A stretch of DNA of 64,000 nt, taken from Blasia pusilla. Lineage: Eukaryota > Marchantiophyta > Marchantiopsida > Blasiales. Location: positions 58,466,001-58,530,000 of the forward strand of contig CM114272.1 in the NCBI GenBank assembly GCA_050084515.1. The letters are read 5' to 3'. Each line of letters opens with the position of its first letter. The stretch's first letter is position 1. The notes below the pieces were generated by a model. That model made no database searches. It was not told the DNA's origin and worked only from the letters and a program-made list of their open reading frames with translations. This document shows, one piece after another, positions 33,215-45,689 of this stretch. Made by a program: the position numbers and the translations under genes.

Positions 33215-35997
33215 ATGATTAGGAAGTTCCAACGGAAGCTATCATCCGGCTCGGTGGATACGAATGTAGGGAGCATAGACGCATGCAATGGAGGGGCAGC
33301 TAAACCCGAGTTATTACTAAGCCAGTGGAGTTGCAGGTTTGCAGTACTGGGAGCAGGATTTGCCGGAGTTTCAGTTGCTTGGCATTTACTACAGGTACAC
33401 GCGTATTCTTTCCATGTGTAGAACTGGTTTCTCTCTATGTGTGCTCGTGTACCCTCTTCTCACCATTACTTTTGTGCTGAACGTGTACGAAACCTTTTGC
33501 AGCACACGAGCTCGTTGGCACCGGTGTGTGTGGATCTTTTCGATGAAGCAGGTGTTGGTGGAGGGGCGTCGGGAGCTTCGGGAGGCTTGTTACATCCTTA
33601 CAGTCCAAAAGGTTGCTAGCTTGTCTCAGTTGTGTTGGGTATGTGTCATGTGCCTCGCCGAACTTGTCATCCAGATTCCCTGAAGCAGTGCACCAGGATT
33701 CTGTGGCAGCAGTGTCGATTTGATTATTTATTCTGCTCCGTAGGCCGCCCATGTCCTTTTATGTACATTGGTTTGTCCTGTATTGTTATCTCTTCAGATA
33801 TCCTTTGGCCATTATATTTATGAAAAGTTTGATTTCTCACAGATATGTTTGACTTGTTGTTTCCCTGATCTGGCCAAGCTCACCTGTAGGGATCAAAATG
33901 TACATGCTCATCCGATAGTTGTGGGCTTTCAGGCAAGCTTCTATGGAGGGGTGCCGAAGGCTGGACTGCAGCTTTGAGGCTGCTCGCTGTGGCGGAAGCA
34001 GCGAGCTGTGAATCTTCCAATGATGCAGCAGCTCACAGAGTGGGTTCACCAACAGCCCCCCTTGCTTGGAGAAGGTTCAATTTCGTTTCTTTTACTTCTT
34101 CTACTCTTGAAATTTACACAATGTGTCTGTGGCTGTGGGACAAGTGACTTAATGATTACTGCATCAGTTACTATTTGATTGTGTGCAAGTCATCTCACAG
34201 GCCAACAACATAACTCAAATCTGGTCTGGTTATAGTTAGATAGATCAAACTTCCAACCATGTGCCTGCAAGCAATTCTCGTGCATCCATTCTTAACTTCA
34301 CACTCTGGTTGGCTTACAAGCCGTCATATCATATTTTGAAAGTATATGAAGAGCATATTATCGTTGTAGTAACCACATGTTCTCTCCAACCTTGATAAGC
34401 TCTATTACCTTGATCGCTCAGTTGGCCCTAATAGTTGATTTGATGTATTCAGGGGCATTTTGAGGTTGGCTAGGCAAGAAAAGCATGCCATCACTTTCAA
34501 GAAGGTACGTAAAATTTCATCTGTTTGGATTTGTGTTGTGGCTCGTTGTATTATTGACTAGAAATTAAGTGTATTCATTCTAGTGTCCTGTTATAGTATA
34601 TGGCTGATTGAGAAATCAGATGGTCTGGTCATGCATGTTAATTTTGTTCGCAAATGAGAGAGTTCTGACTTTCAACCCTATTATGATGGTATAAAATGGG
34701 AAAAATGCAGAATGTGGATTCAGAGACAGGTGGAAATAAGATTGCATGTCTTAGTGGCCGGGCAGCCATGGAACTTGTACCTGGTCTTTTGTTACCAGCA
34801 GATGGTCTTGCCTTGCACATCCCGCAAGCTATCAATATTCATCCGCAACGTTATCTACAGGTCTTTCACGAGCCCAATCAAGATTTGGTGTTGTTCTGTC
34901 TCCACCACACGATGGCAGGCCTTGTGACATGCAAACAGCAAGGTTCATGAGCTTATTTTGGCCTGATTGCAGGCATTGTGGATGGCATGCCAATCATTTG
35001 GAAGACAGGCCTCAACACATGGTAGTCCTGGTACCCAAGCTGTACTACGTCTTGAGAAAATTATTTCTCTGAGAGATTTAAATGGTACTTTCTTAGAATT
35101 CCTTGGCCATTGAAGAGATCTCGGTGTGTTGGTTAAGCTTTGATTTATTTGACAGTATGATCTTATGGGAGTTAAATGTGTTCAATGCAATCATTTTTTT
35201 GAGGGAACAAAACCTGACTAAGTTGATGTGTTTGTGATAATTGGTTAGGAAGTTATGAAGCAGTAATTGTGTGCTTGGGAGCCCAAGCAAAATTGTTGCC
35301 CGAGCTGACTGACAAGTTGCCGCTCCTAACATGCCGAGGCACTGTTGCACAGCTTCATATGCCATCTGGGTCCAGGTAAAGTAGACAACATGGCTTTTCA
35401 AAAGATCAGAAACTGTAGTGGACCTGCTCTAGTGTGCTATCTCACCCTAAAAGTAAGCAAGTAATTGTTGAGGATAAATAATCTGTGAACTGATTTGTGA
35501 ATCATTGCAGGGAGAGCTACTTTCCGGAAGCACCAAACCTACTCTCAAGCACATGGATTGCAGCTCAGGGAGAGAGGAACCTCCTACTGGGAGCAACTAA
35601 AGATTGGAACTCCACAAATGCATCCCCTCTGGTGGCAGATGAGGAAGCTTCTTCTGCTCTTGAAATGCTTATGACAGAAACTGCCCAATTCTATCCATCT
35701 GTATCAAAATGGGAGCTGAAAGGGTGGCAGGCTGGCTTGCGCGCAATGCCACCCCACACATCTCTAGGAGCACTACCTTTGGCAGGATGTATTGATGAAC
35801 TTGTGCATAGCTCTCTCTCAAAAGTTTACTTTGGAGTATCAGATAGAAACAATCAGACAGCATCTACGAGATGGTGGCTATTTGGGGGCCTTGGATCTCG
35901 GGGTCTTATTCACCATGGCTGGCTGGGTGAGCAAGTGGCCCAGGCTGTGATATTCCAAAATGATTCCCTGCTTCCTCCACAGGTTTCCAAATGGTAA
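33215..35997 (+). CDS. FAD-dependent oxidoreductase (DAO fold)
   Basis: Eight exons join in phase: 33215-33394, 33503-33611, 33933-34074, 34453-34504, 34711-34860, 34973-35084, 35249-35375, 35511-35997 (452 residues). The dinucleotide-binding motif is VLGAGFAG (residues 44-51). A second FAD-contact stretch, GASGASGGLLHPY, lies at about 81-93, and the C-terminal FAD motif LFGGLGSRGL is near the end. This is the D-amino-acid oxidase/MnmC-like fold, known in plants as a small FAD-dependent oxidoreductase family (AT5G48440-like); the substrate is not known to me. The first 40 residues could be part of an organelle signal. The ATG at 33215 is the only in-frame one after an upstream stop at 33158, but an additional upstream coding exon is possible. 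Introns are short, about 110-390 bases. Confidence 0.85.
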
Positions 35998-37290
35998 TTA
36001 AATTATCACTGTCTCCCCGAGCATATGATAGGCTTGAATGCCTCAGAATGTAGTGATGGAAATGAACTTGAATGTGCAGAGGGTCTATTAATGAAGTAAA
36101 TGAAAAATTCAGGACCTTGGCAGGCAAGTTTTCCAAATCGAATGTCCCCAGACATGCACCAAATATTTGTTTGGAATGGCTTTGAAGGGCGTTCCCCTTA
36201 ACAGAAATTGTGCATGAAAGTTGGAAAGTCTAGATACTTTTCAAATAAGGTCCGGAGGCGTATTCAAATTGACAAGTCAACCTATTGGTATTATGATCAA
36301 GTTCTTTCATACATATTCCAATGCTGTACAGTTCCTCAGGTGTTCACCAAACATAACATAATATTAACCTTTGGTTGAACATCTGACGTACAGAAACACA
36401 ACATCAGCCCGTGTAGAAAATCCGTTCTCAATCAGGCAAGGTAGAATTCCAGATGGAAATAACAGACTCCGAGTAAGAGGTTGCAACAAAGCAGAGACAG
36501 TCATCCATTAAACAGATAAAATTCCACCTTACATGGAGGCACCAGAAATTGAAAAGTGACCATTCGACATTATTGAGCCTTGCGCGATCCTTTGGATTGG
36601 TTTAACCCATGAATGATTTCAGAGAAGACAGGAGAAAACGGCATTTTATTGCAAATTCCCACTGGTGCAAAATGTGCATCATAGTTGTAACCTCTCTGAC
36701 GCTAGAATGCTTTGACAATTCTGGGAAAGTTGACCTTCATTAATGTCTTGTGTCTCTGCTTCATGCCTCTCCGTGCATATAACAATTTGCCGAAACGTTT
36801 TACACAAGTGTGATACACTTATGTATGCCAGAAGCTCTTCAAGTGCCTGCTCGCTGCCCAGACAACTTATGCAACAAAGGCTGCCACGTTCACCTCCTCC
36901 TGTGGATGTCTCTCAAATGAATGAAGACATGGGAGGAAACCACTCCAGGCTCGGTCTTCCACAACTCCCCGGACAGAGCAGGCCCTCCACCATAGAGACA
37001 CTATTGAAAGACTACATCCATTCCAGGGACTTCACACTATCAAGATGAAAGGTAGCCCGCAACATTGCATCTTAAGCATGCAGCAGCAGCAGCAGCACTA
37101 TCACTAGGGACAGGAAAGGTGGGACTGTGAAACTCCTCAATCGACTCTTACCAGACAGACATCTGCAACCATTAAGTATTTGTAGACTGGGATGGCTGCT
37201 TGAGAGCTCAAAGACATACCTCCTCCACTCCTAATTCAAAATAGGAGTACAACACAAAAAGTGCAATGTCATGGATGCTGTTTGGAGCCA

Positions 37291-40200
37291 TCACCGTCTT
37301 CGAGGCCCACTGCTTCCAGCAGCCACACGTGGTGCTCCACCAGGTGGCCCTTGCCCTGGAGCCCCCTCCTCTGGCAGATTTGCAACTTGAGAGATGGCAT
37401 TTAGCACAATAAGCCCAATGGGAATTATGTACAGCCACTGCAATATATCAATCACCCAGTTAGGCATGGTTCTCTGGGTAGCACCCGTCTCACTTGCAAG
37501 GAAGAAAGAGATATGATACGTATGCCTATAGTACTACACCAACACCTAGAAATCCCCAGAAGCTCTACAGGTCCTTGGTACAGACAACATTCCAACTATA
37601 GAAATCCTCTATAGTGAGGAAAAAAAGAAAATAGAAGACACAGTCTTTGTTAATCTAGTTGCAACCTGTAACATCAATTAGCTTGGAAATAATCACTGGA
37701 TGTAGTGACTAATAGTGCAGCTCCATTGGGAAAAAAAAGGGGGCCTAATTTACGTCATAAAATGCACACAGTTTACACACACAACAGTTCATCAAAAGTT
37801 CTTCATTACGCACATATTTTGCCCAGAATGACTTTTCTGGTAACTTCTTCACCAGAGTTCCATCCTCTGCCACCATATCTCCAGTCGCCTCAAACACATC
37901 AATGTTTGTAAGAGACCTGGAGAATCAACCAAAGATTCATCATTCTTAGTCACTTCTCCTAAAGCAAAAACATCCCTACTGAAACTAGAAGCAAAAATCT
38001 GGTGCAGTAGAGCGTCAAATAAGTGCAGAACTCAAACTGTTGACAAATGTGAGGAAAATTATCACCATCTCAGGTAATAGGAAAGATCCAGACTCCTACC
38101 TTATAGCTTGCTCACTGTTCTTCACCACAATAAGTGAGTCAAATGACCATTGCACAGGCTGCAACCATTACATTCTATTAGCATAAAGAAGATGAAGAAC
38201 CAGGTACATGAAAAACAAGTTCCTCATCTGCATAACTGCAAATAACTTAGCACACGAACCCATAAATTGGAGGCTTTCGCCAACTCACAATCTTCAAGGC
38301 TCGTGGATAGGAACAGCTGATTGTAGAGCCATATGTAACTCCAATTATATGGCCTTGATCCTGTCAACTCTCAAGCAAAGAGAGAGATTGTGAGAAACCC
38401 CTCAGTTTGCTTCCCAGGAAACACCGGCAGCAGTACCATTACTAGACCACAACAAAACTTGCATAAGTTACATTTCAAAACTCTAATTCACTAAATAGAG
38501 GAACAAAAATGTGAAAGAAGCTGCAAACACAGCTTCAAAACTTCCTCAAATCACACATCTAGGATCCAGCACAAGTAAGAATGCCCAATCCAAAACAAAC
38601 TTACCACATGGAAGTCAAAACGATCTTGGAAATTACTCGAGGCCAGGCAGCGCTGCCACCACAACACAGACCAAACAAACAGAGGAATATGTTAGATTGA
38701 CTGAAGGCTTTGCATACCTTCAGCTCTTAGAGGTAAGAACTGCTAAAAGATCTATAGTGATCAGCAAAATCTAGAGTATGACCATCACAACACCAGCTAC
38801 AACCTTATGCAGCAGTCCTTGATATTATAACGCCAACTATGGACTAAGCCAGACACTTCCCTGTGAAATAATCTTTCACGAAATCCACAGAATAAACTAG
38901 GTTTTTTGATGGAGAACTGAACAATAGTTTTAAGTTGCTGCAAGAAGACAATCCAAAAGCTTCGACATTCTGGAGACTTTGGCATTCAACAACTTACAGC
39001 CTTCACAGAGGAGATTGCAAATACTGTCCCTGGATTGAGTACATTGGCAGGAACACGAATAGTGTACAGCTCATCATTCTCAAGCAAAACCTGCACAAGT
39101 GAGCAATGAAGTGTTGGTAAGAAGTGCTTAAATATGCAGCATATGTAACAAACCTTGCAAAGGAGACTGCAAGATGCTAATTGTCAGAAATGTGGGACAC
39201 TACACTAATAAATGCAAGGCACAGACTTTTATTTGTTCAGAAACTGTTATGCTACTGATCTTTACACACTCTTGATTGTGTAAAGATCAGTAAATAGGTT
39301 AGCATTCATTTGCATCCCATGAGAGGAAATAAAAGAAGACTGCAGAAGGTATGAACAGATACAAAAGAATCTAATATTTTCCCTTGCATCATGCAACTCG
39401 AAGTATAAAAACGTATTAGTAGACACAACGAAAAGGACAGACACTGACAGGCAGTATCTGAGTCACTGCGACCAAATTCCAGTTCTAAAGGTTCCAATAT
39501 ATCAATAAAAGTAGCAAAAACAGATATGCAGCATCTTACTTGGAAAGCTCGCTTCTCTTCACTTGTGAATGAGTTTCTTGAAAGGCGGAACTTGAGAAGT
39601 GTCTGTACAACACCCGTTGACTGTTGATCAGATGGACTCCCCTATTGTATGGGCAATGGCATCCTCTCAATGACAAACGCTCACTGACCTTGCGAGAAGC
39701 GATGTTCTCTTTACCTTACTATCACCATCCCCCACAGTGCTTCCATACAAAGAACAAATATGTGCCATCCCACTCTTAAGTTATGCTGAATCCCTACTGG
39801 GACTCACAAGCTCACAGCACCCACACATGTTCATATGAAAGGAAAATGACCACAGAAAACAGATCTACCTTGTGTTGAGTCTCTACCCCTATCGACCCTG
39901 ACAGCTAAATCACACAGAACACTTCCACAAGCAGACAGATTCATATACAGGAGAAATGCCCATGCCATACAGACCCGATGCGGAAATACACAGTATCAAC
40001 CCTAAAGCCATGGTTTGGGCGAACTCACGTAGAGGAAAAGCGATCAGAATTCAAAAACAAACAAAGTACTCGTATCACAAACAACCTGATTCAGATCCAA
40101 TACATTTCTCAATCCTACTCCATCCTTGCAATCAAATCTAGCGAGTGCTGGAGAGTGATGACATTCATGAGAGGGAAACGCGACAGACTCCTCCAATCTA

Positions 40201-40906
40201 AACGAGAGAATTCCAGCCACCACCACCCCGTTCTCAATTATACTCCGTCCATACAATCAAACCTAGCGAGTACTGGAGTGTCCGCAGTCATAAAAGAATA
40301 ACGCGAAGAACTCGTCCCATCTAAACGAGAATTACAAAGACCCCCAGACAGTTCGATTCTCTCCCCCGACTTGCCATTCACACCAAGACTCAGAGAAGCA
40401 CAGAACTAGACTCATCGGAGCCACTTCATATGCATGAGAAAACCGCCCCCTCCGCATCGACGGAGTCGAAATTTCGTCCAGGGAACTCTAAATTGCATTC
40501 CGGACCCCGCAACCCCCAAGAAATTCACGGGCTAGCACTAGGAGAACCCTACCTGACCACCTTTGAGCGACTCGCGCACGCGAACGGTGAAAACGCCGCC
40601 AGGGGAGAACTCGGATCCACCGAACGAGTGCTCTAATGTGAACTGCACCTTCTTGTCCGCAGACGCAGTCACAGAGCCTCTGCTGAATCCTCCAATTCCA
40701 CCAGCGCCGCTCCTCACCGATCCTGCAACCCCTCCCGCTCCCACGTCCGCTTTTTCCGATCTCTTCACTCCTTCAGCTTCTCCTCCTCCCACCAGACCCC
40801 ATTCATCGTCGTCTTCTGGGAGCTCATCGGATTGGAACGCGGCGCATACGCCCCACAGCAGCAGCATCGCCAACAGCAGGATCGCGGGGAGCCTCGCGAA
40901 CCTCAT
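37291..40906 (-). CDS. EMC10: ER membrane protein complex subunit 10
   Basis: Eight exons join in phase: 40906-40553, 39641-39540, 39090-38998, 38652-38605, 38360-38289, 38158-38100, 37916-37814, 37437-37291 (325 residues). There is a cleavable signal peptide (LPAILLLAMLLLWGVCAAF, residues 4-22). A Gly/acidic linker follows to about residue 80, then the conserved luminal beta domain (FTLEHSFGGSEF; ELYTIRVPANVL; GHIIGVTYGST), KSFWAKY, and one transmembrane helix WLYIIPIGLIVLNAI. The tail is Gly/Pro-rich and ends in RRR. The same plan is found in animal EMC10, including the W/F-W-A-K-Y before the helix. The EMC inserts and folds membrane proteins in the ER. All introns are GT-AG. The start was chosen because the signal peptide follows at once; 28 codons upstream are open but lie in the CT-rich leader. 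Confidence 0.93.
39253..39292. repeat. Perfect 16-bp inverted repeat in an EMC10 intron
   Basis: TACTGATCTTTACACA, an 8-base loop, and its exact complement, in the intron between exons 2 and 3. It would form a strong RNA hairpin. Nothing else marks it as a known element. Confidence 0.85.
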
Positions 40907-40929
40907 TTTCGTTTGAGCCTGTGAATGCT

Positions 40930-41070
40930 GCGAGCCCTTCGGAATTCCTGTCCCTCTCTCTCTCTCCTCTCTTCGAATGCTCTCTCTCACTCTTTCCTTC
41001 GGTTCTCCGTTAGTAGAGACAGCGAACTTTCGATTACTCTTATTCTCTCTCGTTAAACTTCGTGTGCTCT
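40930..41070 (-). promoter_or_regulatory. CT/GA-rich leader and promoter of EMC10
   Basis: Upstream of the EMC10 start the + strand shows repeated CTCTCTCT blocks, so GA-rich on the sense strand, as is common in plant 5' leaders. No clear TATA box was seen. Confidence 0.4.
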
Positions 41071-41362
41071 CTAAATATATTAAAGTATTTTAAAAATACT
41101 TTTCATTTCTTCTCCTTTTAGTTTCTAATTCCATCTTCTTTTAATTATATTAGTTGATCCATAGGACGGTGATAGAAGAACATTTTTGAAATCTCCGATC
41201 TTCATCTTGCACGCTTCTTCATCTCTGTTATATGGAACTAAGCTTTTTGAGAGGAGAGGTGTGGCGAACAAAGGCCACCAAAAAAGACAGATGTCAAGCA
41301 AAAAGATGTTTGTTGTTCAAACCCTCATCGTTGATAATAGTACAGGTAGACTAAAGATTGGC

Positions 41363-42300
41363 TTATGAACGCGATTATTCTCTTTCCCCCGAAAGAGGAA
41401 AGCTTTGAATGATCTAAAGGTTAGGAAGTGGCTTATGGATGTTTCTCATCTCTCTATCTTTGAGAGGGAGAAGCTTTGGAAACTCTCTCAAGGCTAGGAA
41501 TGGGTTTGTGAACGCTCTTATTCTCTCTCCCATTGAGAGAGGGAAGGAGGTTGTAGATGCTCTAAAGGTTAGGGACGGCCTTATATTTGCCTCTCTCTCT
41601 AGCCTTGAGAGAGAAGTTTTAAATTCTTTATGGGTTATTTCTCTCTTGAGAGAGAGGGAATCTTTGCATGATCTAAAGGGTAGGGATTGGCTTGTGAGTG
41701 CTATGATTTTCTCTCCTTGAGAGAGAGGGAAGCTTTGAATGACCTAAAGGGTAGGGATTGGATTATGAATGCTCTTATTCTCTCTCCCCTTGAGAGAGGA
41801 AAGCTTTGAATGATCTAGAGGTTAGGGATTGGCTTATGGATGTCTCTCTCATCTCTCTCTAGCCTTAAGAGGGAGAAGTTTTGAATATTGTAAGGAATGA
41901 TTTCCACGGAAAAGTTCCTTGGTTTTGTAGGCCGGACGTCTAACAAAGAAATATTGTAATTTGAGTTCGTTTCACCTTGCTATTCAAGGATCTTTCACAC
42001 CACGATTTTCACTGCGCGAAAGGATCAAAGACCTGATCCTTGGTCTATGCAATCTCAGATAATCTTAACCGCCCATTCTTGAAAATAGAGATCTCGCAAC
42101 GAAAAAAAAATCTTTGGAAACTCGCTCTAAAGGTTAGGTATTGGCTTGTGAATGCTCTTATTCTCTCTCCCCTTGAGAGAGGGAAGCTTTGAAGGATCAA
42201 AAGGTTAGGGACTGGCTTGTGAATGCTCTTATACTCTCTTCCCCCTTGAGAGAGAGGGAAGCTTTGAATGTTCAAAAGCTAGGGATTGGCTTGGCTTATG
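41363..42300. repeat. Minisatellite, about 10 units of about 70 bp
   Basis: Units follow the pattern CTCTTATTCTCTCTCC, CTTGAGAGAGGGAAGCTTTG, AATGATCTAAAGGTTAGGGA, TTGGCTTATGAATG. Starts are near 41363, 41436, 41510, 41583, 41637, 41699, 41769, 41840, 42116, 42152 and 42223. A non-repeat block (41887-42115) splits the array. Each unit holds a CTCTC...GAGAG self-complementary pair. The array runs straight into the CT repeat. Confidence 0.88.
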
Positions 42301-42301
42301 G

Positions 42302-42304
<3 letters not shown>

Positions 42305-42387
<83 letters not shown>
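42305..42387. repeat. CT microsatellite, about 41 units
   Basis: Uninterrupted CT dinucleotides at the right end of the minisatellite. Length is likely variable between individuals. Confidence 0.95.
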
Positions 42388-42392
<5 letters not shown>

Positions 42393-42431
42393 AGCGAGAG
42401 TGAAGTGATATTCTTGGTCACAGATCCCACT

Positions 42432-42812
42432 CATAACTATCCCAAACTCTACCATCCATATTGGTTGCAAAATTATTACACAAACTATGTTCTAACCTAT
42501 TGATCATCAAATGGTAGATGACCAAGAGGTTACTTGAACTAACATAAGGTCCCCTCAAAGACGTCCTCGGTTCAACTCTCCCCTTCGATAGTGGGGATGG
42601 TCTCAACCCCAAGGCAATGGTGTCCCCTATCTAGGACATGGATGGTCCATATTCGAGTGAGAGTACGCCTTGTGTCTTTCATGTGTATGTGCCTTGACTA
42701 TACTCCCAGGTCAAGAATTTAGGAAAAAAATTCACTCAATCATACATGTCCCAAACTCTACCATCCATATTGGTTGCAAAATTACAGCACCAACGATGTT
42801 CTAACCTTGTTG
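42432..42812. repeat. Direct repeat of about 65 bp, two copies
   Basis: CCCAAACTCTACCATCCATA followed by TTGGTTGCAAAATTA occurs near 42439 and again near 42750, both followed by GTTCTAACC. Spacing is about 311 bp. Confidence 0.8.
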
Positions 42813-44870
42813 TATTTATGGGTCCAATCAATCATTTATGCCTCTTCTCAAGTTACTTATTTGGTAAGTATTTATATTCCCAACTGTACTAACAAAGGGA
42901 ACCATGAAGCCCCAATCTTTTTTGTAGCTTATAGGCATAGTCATCAACCACAATTCTCCAAGGACTATACATTTAGTAAGCATCCTTGGTCCATTGTGAA
43001 GATTCTTGGATCAATGTCCACAACCATCTACCCCAAAGTTTTCCTTTAAACGTATTTATATCCCTATTCAACATCCACTTCTAGTCTAGCACCATTAATG
43101 GGAACAACATACTCGAATGAGAATAAGCCTAGATTAATGGTCTCACATTAGACTTTGGAGTAGTCATAGTTATGTGATTAGGAGGTTTATGGAACATGTA
43201 TTATTAGGATGGTCTAACCCTATCACCCAATCAAGGGTAAATGAAACAACTTCTTGATCTAAATTTGTCTGTCAATAGAATTGAAGAAAACAGGTGAAAC
43301 AACCTATTGTCCCAAGAAGTCAAATAGTTGGTGATTTGAAGCACTAGCGTTTTCTCTTATGTCGAGTTTTCTCCATGTTTAGGCTCAGTGGAAGCTACAT
43401 TCTGAATGCGCGAACGAACTAGATCACGTTTTACTTTTGGGATTTGTTATATATTTAATGACTTGTTCACATGGTGTTTTCTTATGGCAACGCACATCGA
43501 CAGTTCCATTTTCATACATTCACAAGTCCCTTGTTAAATGCTTGCATGGTACTTGTAGATTTATCCCATGGGCCAGCATCGCTCACCGTTAGACAAGATT
43601 CGCTTCATCCTACGGCGTATGTAGCTTGGAAACTAGTCAAACTCGTCGGCTTGCCGCCATAGTCTTGGAAATTTGGCGGGATCACCACATTTCTTGCTCA
43701 CAAAACTTTTGAGCGCAAGAAAGGCGCCAAGTCTTTGCGCCCTTCCTAGTCAATATGAACTTTGAAAGAACCGTCTACTGTCTATCAAGAATCCTTGGTG
43801 CAATTGGTAGACATCCTGCATGTTTAGGGTTTAGGGTATATGGCCCGTGCGATGTTTCACAAATTTGAAGCTTTGTTTTGTGAAAGTTTTTATGCATATT
43901 GTTCAATTTTCTTGTTATATTTAATGTTATAAATGGTTCTCCAACTATGGTACATTTGGTAGCATAAAATGTACATCTCTATCTACATTATTATTAGAGA
44001 AACATGTCTCTTAAGAACACTTTGTTCTCTTGGATGGTTGTCTATTGTGATATATGTCCCATGTAATTAGTTAATTATGTCTAACTAAGTTAGAGGGAAG
44101 AAATGTGCCAATGATGCTTAACATTAGCTTGTGCATCCACTAGTCCGGAGAGTTTAAAAAAGCTCTATGGATTGGATTGCAAACAAATGAAGAAGAAATC
44201 AAAATGAATTTTGAATTTTGAACCCCAAATATAAAAATTGTATGACTGATTGCCTCCTTAGAAAGGAAAAATAGGGTGTCCCATACGATGGGACGTAAGT
44301 CTCGCGATTTTCTTTAGGATTGTAAAACAAAGACGCACTCTTTCTACATCAAAGGATCTCTTATTTTATCAATTGACATACTTTGCATATTGTGTGAACT
44401 AAATAGAATGAAAATGTGATTAGACGTCACGATGAAAGGAGGAGAGCGCCTACCTCTTTCGGCACCCCGCACCCAACAAGCTATCAGTCCATACAAATTA
44501 GCATGGTGTCTCATATAACCAGACGCAAGCCTCAAGACGTCCTCTATTGGCTTGAATTAACATTCTCTCATTTACATTAGAAGAGCTTTTATTTGGTTTG
44601 ATTCTATTTTAAATAGAGTGTGCGACTTCACAAGACAAATACTAATTTGGACATCGTATTGTAAGGGGTGCAAGTCCACCTCCTCTGGCACTCCGCGTCG
44701 GAAGACAATATATGATGACCATAAAAGAAAGCCCATGTGATGCACGAGTTTAAATTCAGTCCCATAATTAATTCTCAAAAAAATCAAGTCTCATTGTAAA
44801 TCAATTTCAATTGATCCTATTGCCTTAGAAGGCGAGCAATCTTATTGGCTGAAAATGCCAAGTGTCAAGA
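42813..44870. other. Intergenic; no gene recognised
   Basis: AT-rich sequence without supported coding regions. Two tandem TTTAGGG words (about 43829-43842) match the plant telomere repeat but are too few to mean more than a telobox-like word. Confidence 0.5.
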
Positions 44871-44876
44871 GGAAAG

Positions 44877-44982
44877 GAATTTGTAAAATAAAGGGGCACT
44901 CTCCCATAATAATATAGATTGTGGACATATGAATCCATAATCTAAATTATTATAAAGAGTCCCCCTTCATTTTGCAAACTTC
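44877..44982. mobile_element. Fold-back (MITE-like) element
   Basis: Left arm 44877-44923 and right arm 44934-44982 are imperfect reverse complements (TTGTAAAATAAAGGGGCACT against AAGGGGGACTCTTT-type on the other strand), around a short centre. Length about 106 bp, no coding capacity. It could be a small MITE; no clear target duplication was seen. Confidence 0.6.
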
Positions 44983-45128
44983 AAGCCCCATAGTGGAACT
45001 ACGCTATTAATTTGTGATGGGTTCCATTGGCCCAATGTCCCGCGCAAAGAATTAGTTACATCTATATACTAATTGGAGGATGCAATTTTCTATAGCTGCT
45101 CCTCTATCTGACACGTGGCACTTGGCTT

Positions 45129-45340
45129 ATTTCAAAAACATTTTGGATCATTTTAAGGGGGTTGTGTGAAAATTGATAGGAGGGTTACGTCTAGTAAACA
45201 CGAGCTATTAATAAGGGACCGTGTCATTTCAATTTTTTCAAAAATACTTTGGATCATTTTAAGGGGTCGTATAAATATTGGTAGGCGAGTTATGTTGATA
45301 AAGGATCGTGCGATGCACGGTCCCTTATTGGTCCTTACTA
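45129..45340. repeat. Direct repeat of about 100 bp
   Basis: CATTTTGGATCATTTTAAGG near 45139 recurs as CTTTGGATCATTTTAAGG near 45250. Each copy is followed by a GTTGTGTGA/GTCGTATAA variant, then TTGRTAGGNGRGTTA and an AATAAGGGACCGTG or GATAAAGGATCGTG word. Confidence 0.65.
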
Positions 45341-45359
45341 GTATTTGTTCTTCAACATA

Positions 45360-45533
45360 CTAGTATACTGCCCGTGCTATGCACAGGTGAAAGGGCACAT
45401 CACTTGTTAAGTCACATGTTATGCATGAACCTATTAAACACTACATGTGTCAACATCAGAAGAGGGAAAAATGTACACGTGTCAACGCAAGAGGAAGGAG
45501 TTCTAAAATCCCATCCTCTTTTAATAATATAGA
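45360..45533 (-). mobile_element. Small Helitron-like element
   Basis: Read on the - strand, a 174-bp unit starts TCTATATTATTAAAAGAGG at 45533 and ends CTAG at 45360. The flanks are A before the TC start and T after the CTAG end, the AT target expected for Helitrons. A short hairpin (CCTGTGC, ATA, GCACGGG) lies about 7 bases before the end. No protein is encoded, so it would be non-autonomous. Confidence 0.6.
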
Positions 45534-45689
45534 TGCACACACTCGACAATCTTGTTGCTCGAAACCCACGCTCGATGAACATACAATGCATCGTGCGCTA
45601 TTGCAAGACAATACACACTACTCACAATGGTGTTTAGAAGAACCCCTCAATTTCTCGGTCATCCACGACACGCAATAGCTAGCTATTGT

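Noticed and set aside
41363-42300. CRISPR array
   Set aside because: Units are contiguous imperfect tandem repeats without spacers, in a eukaryotic genome.
42189-42503. Leu-Ser repeat protein
   Set aside because: Translation of the CT microsatellite and minisatellite.
43829-43842. Telomere-like TTTAGGG words
   Set aside because: Only two units; expected by chance or as a telobox, not an interstitial telomere.
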